From Acidimicrobiales bacterium (GTDB lineage Bacteria > Actinomycetota > Acidimicrobiia > Acidimicrobiales > Ilumatobacteraceae): a stretch of 56,103 bases of DNA. The translations under genes were made by a program, and so were the position numbers. The DNA lies in NCBI GenBank assembly GCA_030832455.1, contig JAURJB010000004.1, forward strand, positions 1 to 56,103, in the 5' to 3' direction. Below, one piece after another: positions 50,670 to 56,103 of this stretch. The notes beneath the pieces are model-generated. The model did not search any database. It was not told the origin of the DNA and worked only from the letters and a program-made list of their open reading frames with translations. The stretch's first letter is position 1. Each line of letters begins with the position of its first letter.

Positions 50670-51646
50670 GATCGCAATCCCCCAATCCGCAACTCGTCAG
50701 CACGAATGCATGACGTCATTAGGCCTTCAAAAGGAACCAATGATGGCAATGATGCATTGCAACTTTGAATGACATGTGGACAGCGTGGAGCAAATCCACA
50801 ACCTGGAGGCGGCGCAAGCATGTTCGGAGGGAAACCGGCTATCGGGACCAGCCTTTCGATACCTTCCTGTGGCAACGAGCTGAGCAAGCCTCGTGTATAC
50901 GGATGTGAAGGATGATCGAACAAGTCCTGCACCGATCCACTCTCTACATTGCGTCCTGCATACATCACATTCACCGAATCGGCCACACGCGCAATAACAC
51001 CTAAATCGTGAGTAATCAATACAACAGCAGTTCCAAAGGATTGCTGCACACGCTGAATTACTTCCAAGATCTGTGCTTGGACAGTTACGTCCAAAGCGGT
51101 GGTTGGCTCATCGGCAATCAGTACTTTCGGATTGTTCGCAATCGCCATCGCGATAACCACTCGCTGGCGCATACCGCCCGAAAATTCGTGCGGATATTGT
51201 TTTGCTCGCTCATCAGGCTGAGGAATCCCCACAATTTCAAGTAGCTCAACAGCACGCGCGAACGCCTTTGTCTCGTCAATCTTTTGATGAGACTGAATCA
51301 TTTCGACAATCTGGTCGCCAACTCGGTGCACAGGATTCAGCGCCGAAAGTGGATCTTGAAACACCATACTCATCAACCGCCCACGAATTGAGCGAACTAG
51401 CTTCTTCTTTGCACCGATGAGTTCAACGCCGTCGAGCATGACGCTTCCCGTTACTGTTGCTGTTGCTGGCAGTAATCCCATTGCGGCGAGGAACGAAACG
51501 GACTTCCCCGAACCTGACTCGCCAACGACTCCAAGGATTTCACCCGCAGCGATGTCAACGTCAACACCTCGCACAGCACATAATTCACCCATTTGAGTTT
51601 GGAAAGTGACACGTAGATCACGAATGCTCAGAACTGATTCAGCCAT
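50666..51646 (-). CDS. oppD: Oligopeptide/dipeptide ABC transporter ATP-binding protein OppD
   Basis: First ATPase of the peptide importer, about 326 residues. Seen: Walker [17 protein letters not shown] near residue 42, [19 protein letters not shown], signature [16 protein letters not shown], Walker [29 protein letters not shown], and the C-terminal [16 protein letters not shown] cysteine cluster. The ATG at 51646 overlaps the oppC stop by one base (TGATG); GTG 51649 one codon earlier is also possible. Confidence 0.95.
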   Translation of the reverse strand: MAESVLSIRDLRVTFQTQMGELCAVRGVDVDIAAGEILGVVGESGSGKSVSFLAAMGLLPATATVTGSVMLDGVELIGAKKKLVRSIRGRLMSMVFQDPLSALNPVHRVGDQIVEMIQSHQKIDETKAFARAVELLEIVGIPQPDERAKQYPHEFSGGMRQRVVIAMAIANNPKVLIADEPTTALDVTVQAQILEVIQRVQQSFGTAVVLITHDLGVIARVADSVNVMYAGRNVESGSVQDLFDHPSHPYTRGLLSSLPQEGIERLVPIAGFPPNMLAPPPGCGFAPRCPHVIQSCNASLPSLVPFEGLMTSCIRADELRIGGLRS

Positions 51647-52566
51647 CACTTGGTGGCATCCAGCCGTGGGTCAGTGGCGTCTCGCAGGGCATCACCAATA
51701 AAATTGATACATAACGAAATGAGTACAAGAATCAAACATGGAAACAAGGCGATCCACCAAAAGCCAGTCTGCACAGCACCCTTAGCCTGGCCAACTAAAA
51801 GACCAAGCGATGTAGCGCCAGCTCCCGGTTGCGGTCCATAGCCAAAGAACGACAACGTTGCTTCACCAGAAATCGCACCAACCACAGAAAATGTCAGGGC
51901 CACCATAATTGGTCCAATTGAGTTTGGCAGTAAATGTCGCTTGATGATGTAGCTGCGAGATGCCCCTGCGGCACGAGCAGCCTCTATGAATTCTCGCTCT
52001 TTCAAGGCAAGTACTTGGCCACGAACGATTCGGGCCACGCCCATCCACCCAAAGAACGACAGCAAGAAGATGATGAATCGCAACGACGACATATCTCCGA
52101 TGATGAAAGTAAGCCAATCAACTGAACCGAACATGTTGCGTACTACCAGCAATGCGACCAAGAACGGAAACGCCAGAAACAAGTCCGTTACACGCATAAT
52201 TACATCGTCAAAACGGCCTCCCCTAAATCCAGCAATAGCTCCAACTACGCAACCGACAAACACAGAAATAAACGCGCTGCACAGCCCAATTAAGAGAGAC
52301 ACTCGAGTGCCATAGATCAATCGACTGTATAAGTCGCGTCCAATATCATCAGTTCCTAACCACGCCAGTTTTGACGGAGACAAATAGGAATTCGGTGGAG
52401 CCTTAACGGACTCGTTCACCCCGTAACGAGCGGTCAAAGGAGACAAAATCACAGCCAGGGCCAACAGCACAAGAACGATCGAGCATACGACTGCAGCCTT
52501 GTGGCCGATGAATCGTTTCCACGCCAATTGACGCGGGGTAAACGTTGGGATAACGATCTCAGTCAA
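51646..52566 (-). CDS. oppC: Oligopeptide/dipeptide ABC transporter permease OppC
   Basis: Inner-membrane permease of about 306 residues with six helices and an OppC-type N-terminal domain (TPRQLAWKRFIGHKAAVVCSIVLVLLALAVIL, then LGTDDIGRDLYSRLIYGTRVSLLIGL). The ATPase-coupling EAA loop is REFIEAARAAGASRSYIIKRHLLPN. I choose TTG 52566, which has GAGGAT six bases upstream and overlaps the oppB stop by eight bases. The track ATG 52593 lacks a Shine-Dalgarno but is possible. Confidence 0.92.
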   Translation of the reverse strand: MTEIVIPTFTPRQLAWKRFIGHKAAVVCSIVLVLLALAVILSPLTARYGVNESVKAPPNSYLSPSKLAWLGTDDIGRDLYSRLIYGTRVSLLIGLCSAFISVFVGCVVGAIAGFRGGRFDDVIMRVTDLFLAFPFLVALLVVRNMFGSVDWLTFIIGDMSSLRFIIFLLSFFGWMGVARIVRGQVLALKEREFIEAARAAGASRSYIIKRHLLPNSIGPIMVALTFSVVGAISGEATLSFFGYGPQPGAGATSLGLLVGQAKGAVQTGFWWIALFPCLILVLISLCINFIGDALRDATDPRLDATK

Positions 52567-53533
52567 GTCGGATCCTCGGATCAAGAATGGCATATGACAA
52601 ATCAGCGATCAAATTGAACAACAACACTGAGCCAACGATAATCACCATCAGCGGCATCAATAGAGGGAAATCTCCGTTAGCAAAAGCGCTGAGGAAGTAC
52701 TTTCCAGTGCCGGGGTAGTCAAAAATATTTTCTGTAATGATCAAACCACCAACAATTGCTCCAATATCTAGAGCAGCGATCGTGATCACGGGGATGAGTG
52801 CGTTGCGTACGCCGTGGCGCATCAACACACGAAACTCGCTTAATCCTTTCGATCTAGCGGTCCTCATATAGTCAGAATTCAATACATCAAGAAGTGATGA
52901 TCGCATATAACGGCTATACACAGCAATGATTTGGATCGCAACGACGACTGTTGGCAACGCCATGTGTTTCAACATGAGCACCAAGTTGAAACCATCCTGA
53001 CCTGGTGGATACACACCGGACGTAGGAAACAAAGTGCTGCCGAACCACTTGCTCCAATACACCGCAAACAATAATTGCAACAATATTGATGAGATATACG
53101 GAGGGATCGAAATGCCAACAAATGCAACCGTATTGACAGCCACATCCCGCTTGCCGCCTGGTCGAAGCGCTGCGAAAATTCCTATTGTCAAACCGATTGA
53201 TACACCTACCGTTGTTGCGGCAGCACCGAGACGCGCGCTATTTGCCAATGCATCCTTAAGTTCAGGCCAGACTTCGCGACTGCCTTTGATGCTGCGTGGC
53301 CAGTTAAATGTTACGAAATTTTGCAACCAACTGAAATAGCCCGTGACGAAGTTTGAGCCAAGACCATTGAGTTCCTTGTATTGCGCGATCTTCGAACGCG
53401 TAGCACGCGGATTTGAGCGCATATAACTCGCTAGTGGGTCGGTGCCCATGCGCAATGCGATGTACACCAGAAATGTGACGAGGAACAAAGTTGGAATAGC
53501 CCAGGCCGAGCGGCGAAGCGCAAACCTAAACAT
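52559..53533 (-). CDS. oppB: Oligopeptide/dipeptide ABC transporter permease OppB
   Basis: Permease of about 324 residues with six helices. Seen: N-terminal FRFALRRSAWAIPTLFLVTFLVYIALRM, GVSIGLTIGIFAAL, and the coupling loop SDYMRTARSKGLSEFRVLMRHGVRNALIPV, followed by GGLIITENIFDYPGTGKYFLSA, diagnostic of OppB/DppB. ATG 53533 has GGGAGG five bases upstream; the track GTG 53539 would lie on top of this Shine-Dalgarno. A strong stem-loop lies between it and oppA. Confidence 0.94.
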   Translation of the reverse strand: MFRFALRRSAWAIPTLFLVTFLVYIALRMGTDPLASYMRSNPRATRSKIAQYKELNGLGSNFVTGYFSWLQNFVTFNWPRSIKGSREVWPELKDALANSARLGAAATTVGVSIGLTIGIFAALRPGGKRDVAVNTVAFVGISIPPYISSILLQLLFAVYWSKWFGSTLFPTSGVYPPGQDGFNLVLMLKHMALPTVVVAIQIIAVYSRYMRSSLLDVLNSDYMRTARSKGLSEFRVLMRHGVRNALIPVITIAALDIGAIVGGLIITENIFDYPGTGKYFLSAFANGDFPLLMPLMVIIVGSVLLFNLIADLSYAILDPRIRLD

Positions 53534-53577
53534 CCACACCTCCCTATTTCACAAAGACATTTGCACTACTTATGCAG

Positions 53578-53619
53578 ACGGTGCGCGACCCGTACCTTTC
53601 GGCTCAGGTCGCGCACCGT
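53578..53619 (-). repeat. Strong stem-loop between oppA and oppB
   Basis: ACGGTGCGCGACC (53578-53590) and GGTCGCGCACCGT (53607-53619) pair perfectly over 13 bp around a 16-base loop, 25 bases after the oppA stop. No T-run follows in the oppB direction. It is therefore more like an mRNA-protecting or attenuating hairpin that would keep oppA transcript above oppBCDF levels. It is the only notable feature of this 110-base gap besides the oppB Shine-Dalgarno. Confidence 0.75.
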
Positions 53620-53643
53620 ACATGCGTAATGATTAATAGTTAT

Positions 53644-55356
53644 CTAGAGAACCGTAACTACCGGCTCACTAACCAACAAGTTGGTCACTTCATAAGCACC
53701 ATCATTAGTGGTTGCAAATGCACCTGGGCTAACAGGGAATGCTGTTGTCCAGACCATCCACGAAGAGTTTGCACACTCCGTGATTGGGTTGAGGCACTCT
53801 GGCCACTGCTCTGCACCGATGACGATCTTTCCGTCACCATCAACGTCAGTCCACTGGTTGAAGTTGATAAAGGCGGTGTAGTTATTCAAGTCAGCATCAA
53901 CTGGACCACCAACTCGGTCTGTGCGCCAGAAGCCCGACTTCGGGAACTGGAACAATGGCAACATGACATGATCCTCAGCCATCAAACGAAGAGCAGCCTT
54001 GATGTTGTCGGCACGCTGTGTTGCATCAACTTCGACGTCTGCTGCATGGAGCAAATCTGATGCTTCAGTGTTGCACCAACCCTGTGAGTTCTGACCTACG
54101 TTGCCATTGGCATCGGTTGGAATCTGATCACACACAAATGAAGATGTGAGGTACGCAGGATCCGGTGGAGCCGTGCTGATGTACATCGCCAAGTCGTAGT
54201 CGAGTGCTGGCAAACGCTTCTGGAAATAGCACGCTGCATCGCAGTTATCAGCCTTTACGTTGAATCCTGCTGCTTGCAGCAATGGAATCAAATAAGCCTG
54301 TGTGCTTTCACGACGGGTGTTACCGGTGTTGACGACCCAGCGAATTTCAGGCGCTACGCCATCCTTCGCCCAGAAGCCCGAACCATCTTTTTCCCATCCA
54401 GCATCTTCCATGATTTTTGCAGCACCTTCAGCGTCAAAGCTTCCGGCAAACTCATCACCGACACAGAAATCACCAGGGGTGATTGGACCACATTCCAACA
54501 GTATTCCTGTCGGTGCGATCGGTGTGTAGATCTGAGCGAACAGTGCCTCACGGTCAATTGACATCGAGAATGCTGCACGGAAGTCATCGTCTGCAAAAGG
54601 TCCACACTTCTGATTGAAGTAGAACCCTTCGTAGTCACCACCGAATTGAACCGATGATGCAATGTTTTCTTGTGCAACTGCTTCTTCAATGCCCTGGTAG
54701 TACTGCGGATAGATGAAGTCGACGTCGCCAGCCTTGATTGCTGCAATTTCGGTATCTTGGTCAGCCTTTGGAACCATCACGATCTTTGGAGCTACTGCTT
54801 TATCAGTACCCCAATAATTTTCGTTCGGAACATAGACCAACTGGTCCTTGCTCCATGATTCCATCTTGTAAGCGCGACCTGAGTACGGAAGCAAATCAGA
54901 AAAATCTGCGGAGATATCTGATGTGTTCTCCACTGATGCTGCCTTGATCAATGAGCCAAATAGACCCTTATACGGCGCGTAAATGGCCTTCAAGGTGACA
55001 ATCACTTGCTTGTCGCTCGATCCTGCCTCAACTGACAACACCTGGTCATAACCAGTTGTTGACAATGAACCAGGTGTGTTCAATGATGCATCCCACGTTG
55101 CTGCAAAGTCTGCAACAGTGATTGGCGATCCGTCTTCCCACACTGCTTCTGGAGCAATGTCGTAAGTAATCGTCATACCTGCACTGGTTGATTCTGGTTT
55201 TACATAGTCGTAGGTGCGGGTTGCACAAGCATCAAGGCTTGTAAATGCCGCTCCTTCGTTGCTTTCGTCGCTACTGCTTCCACCACATGCCGCCACAATG
55301 AGTGACAGTGCAGCGAATCCAGCAACAGCTCCAGCGAGCTTGTTGGTTTTCTTCAC
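53644..55356 (-). CDS. oppA: Oligopeptide/dipeptide ABC transporter substrate-binding lipoprotein
   Basis: Family 5 extracellular solute-binding protein of about 570 residues. The track start (55653) would lie inside tpiA; the true start is GTG 55356 with GGGGAGGTC five bases upstream, giving a lipoprotein signal VKKTNKLAG...LSLIVAACGG with lipid-bearing Cys24. Seen downstream: ITYDIAPEAVWEDGSPITVADFAATWDASLN, LPYSGRAYKMESWSKDQLVYVPNENYWG, AAIKAGDVDFIYPQYY, DDDFRAAFSMSIDREALFAQIY, features of OppA/DppA proteins. The C-terminus has a calcium-loop-like DVDGDGKIVIG. The first and probably most abundant product of the opp operon. Confidence 0.94.
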   Translation of the reverse strand: MKKTNKLAGAVAGFAALSLIVAACGGSSSDESNEGAAFTSLDACATRTYDYVKPESTSAGMTITYDIAPEAVWEDGSPITVADFAATWDASLNTPGSLSTTGYDQVLSVEAGSSDKQVIVTLKAIYAPYKGLFGSLIKAASVENTSDISADFSDLLPYSGRAYKMESWSKDQLVYVPNENYWGTDKAVAPKIVMVPKADQDTEIAAIKAGDVDFIYPQYYQGIEEAVAQENIASSVQFGGDYEGFYFNQKCGPFADDDFRAAFSMSIDREALFAQIYTPIAPTGILLECGPITPGDFCVGDEFAGSFDAEGAAKIMEDAGWEKDGSGFWAKDGVAPEIRWVVNTGNTRRESTQAYLIPLLQAAGFNVKADNCDAACYFQKRLPALDYDLAMYISTAPPDPAYLTSSFVCDQIPTDANGNVGQNSQGWCNTEASDLLHAADVEVDATQRADNIKAALRLMAEDHVMLPLFQFPKSGFWRTDRVGGPVDADLNNYTAFINFNQWTDVDGDGKIVIGAEQWPECLNPITECANSSWMVWTTAFPVSPGAFATTNDGAYEVTNLLVSEPVVTVL

Positions 55357-55383
55357 TTTCGACCTCCCCGTCGATAAGTTGGG

Positions 55384-55405
55384 TTGCCCCAATTGGATCG
55401 GGCAA
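55384..55405 (-). promoter_or_regulatory. Inverted repeat in the oppA leader
   Basis: TTGCCC (55384-55389) and GGGCAA (55400-55405) form a 6-bp inverted repeat in the 97-base gap between the tpiA stop and the oppA start. Nearby on the minus strand GTAACCTATTGTTTAC is a near-palindrome. Either could be an operator for the peptide operon. No convincing -35/-10 pair was found. Confidence 0.3.
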
Positions 55406-55453
55406 TGCGTCCCGATAGGTAAACAATAGGTTACAAGGTTGGGCGCAATCGCA

Positions 55454-56103
55454 CTATCGGTTGCGATATTGGATGATCCGAGCGAACTCACTTGGATCAA
55501 GCGAGGCCCCACCGACCAAGGCCCCATCAATGTCTGGCTGTGCCATAATTTCCCCGATATTGCCGGCTTTGACACTTCCCCCATATTGAAGCCGAACTGC
55601 AGATGAAGCTTTTTCACCAGCCACCTCTTGCACCTGTGCCCGAATTGCCCCAATTACCGCCTGTGCGTCACCCGCTGATGCGGTACGACCGGTACCGATA
55701 GCCCAAATGGGTTCATAGGCGATCACCATGTTGCACACTTGCTCAACGTTTCGCCCAACAAGGGCTGCCCGAACCTGTCCCATGACTTTTTCTGTTGTAC
55801 GACCCGACTCGCGCTCTTCAAGTGTTTCACCCACGCACACGATGGGATACATGTTCAATTTCTGGACAGTAGTGATTTTTTTAGAAACGTCTGTATCGGT
55901 TTCACCGAATAATTCACGACGTTCACTGTGCCCAATAATAACGTACTGAACAGCGAGCTTGGCAAGAAACGATGCTGCGACTTCTCCCGTGAATGCCCCC
56001 TTATCTTCCCAATGACAATTTTGCGCTCCAAGATGTATGCGTAAATCATCAGCATCTATCAACGTCTGCACACTGCGAATGTCTGTGAACGGTGGATGAA
56101 TGG
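55454..56103 (-). CDS. tpiA: Triosephosphate isomerase, 5' end outside the window
   Basis: Glycolytic enzyme interconverting dihydroxyacetone phosphate and glyceraldehyde 3-phosphate. The track begins at an internal GTG (56071), but the frame stays open to the window edge and reads IHPPFTDIRSVQTLID, normal TPI sequence near residue 40, so about 40 residues lie beyond the window. Seen: LGAQNCHWEDKGAFTGEV, catalytic His in VIIGHSERRELFGE, catalytic Glu and loop 6 in AYEPIWAIGTGRTA, and phosphate-binding LQYGGSVKAGN and GALVGGASLD. Only 97 bases separate its stop from oppA. Confidence 0.97.
   Translation of the reverse strand, partial: IHPPFTDIRSVQTLIDADDLRIHLGAQNCHWEDKGAFTGEVAASFLAKLAVQYVIIGHSERRELFGETDTDVSKKITTVQKLNMYPIVCVGETLEERESGRTTEKVMGQVRAALVGRNVEQVCNMVIAYEPIWAIGTGRTASAGDAQAVIGAIRAQVQEVAGEKASSAVRLQYGGSVKAGNIGEIMAQPDIDGALVGGASLDPSEFARIIQYRNR

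Noticed and set aside
53644-55653. 669-residue oppA ORF as given in the track
   Set aside because: The first 98 or so residues read through the leader and the end of tpiA; GTG 55356 with a strong Shine-Dalgarno and a lipoprotein signal is the real start.
1-56103. CRISPR array, prophage, transposon or integron
   Set aside because: No regularly spaced direct repeats, integrase, transposase or phage structural genes were seen on either strand.

Overview
The window is a stretch of a compact, streamlined actinobacterial chromosome of moderate GC (roughly half, by eye). DUF3151, a GuaB1-type IMP dehydrogenase relative, an actinobacterial-type transaldolase, CtaA, SecG beside tpiA and many leaderless TANNNT-N6-start promoters point to Actinobacteria. 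An aquatic member of the Acidimicrobiia is my best guess (inference; no marker gene was compared). Genes are packed with 1-23 base overlaps, and several convergent pairs share their stop regions. I see no insertion sequences, prophage, CRISPR arrays or rRNA.

Layout. 1-4.1 kb: tkt (5' end outside the window), tal and a LOG-family protein, then a small helical protein. 4.1-9.5 kb: a Cys-rich unknown protein, and a minus-strand run of DUF3151, MobA-like, rhodanese, RNase D, a small charged protein and TypA. 9.5-13.9 kb: a small membrane protein and M18 aminopeptidase, facing plsC-cmk-guaB1. 13.9-20.3 kb: a Sua5-type tRNA-modification gene, then a branched-chain amino-acid-type ABC system in which the binding protein (plus strand) converges on livHMGF (minus strand) through a shared strong terminator. 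20.3-22.7 kb: ctaA and a secreted peptidoglycan-binding M23 peptidase behind a structured leader. 22.7-28.9 kb: a phosphatase, a lipoprotein, a heterodimeric ABC exporter, a membrane-anchored unknown and a hexapeptide acyltransferase. 28.9-32.8 kb: panB-panC, a ProA-like dehydrogenase and a metallo-hydrolase.

32.8-45.5 kb is the catabolic island. A TauE/SafE exporter and a class III aminotransferase lie on the minus strand. Divergent from them is an eight-gene plus-strand operon: an M20 N-carbamoyl/allantoate-type amidohydrolase, an N-carbamoyl-D-amino-acid-hydrolase-like enzyme, a fused 2Fe-2S/molybdopterin hydroxylase of the Se-dependent-XDH type, a shortened SsnA-like amidohydrolase, a luciferase-like flavoenzyme and a three-subunit molybdenum hydroxylase (FAD, 2Fe-2S, Mo). 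Together they look like a pathway that hydroxylates an N-heterocycle (purine-like), opens the ring and removes carbamoyl groups. 45.5-49.4 kb: a DEAD-box helicase, an aldonolactone-oxidase-like flavoprotein, an MFS transporter and tRNA-Leu(GAG). 49.4-56.1 kb: secG, a complete oligopeptide ABC operon (oppABCDF) and tpiA (5' end outside the window).

The most striking observations are a substrate-binding protein whose halves are in circularly permuted order (14.9-16.2 kb), a LivH permease carrying a signal peptide and extracellular beta domain, an 11-bp stem that buries the Shine-Dalgarno of the M23 peptidase, and the two-hydroxylase/SsnA/carbamoylase operon. All functional statements are read from sequence and remembered family features; no database search was run.
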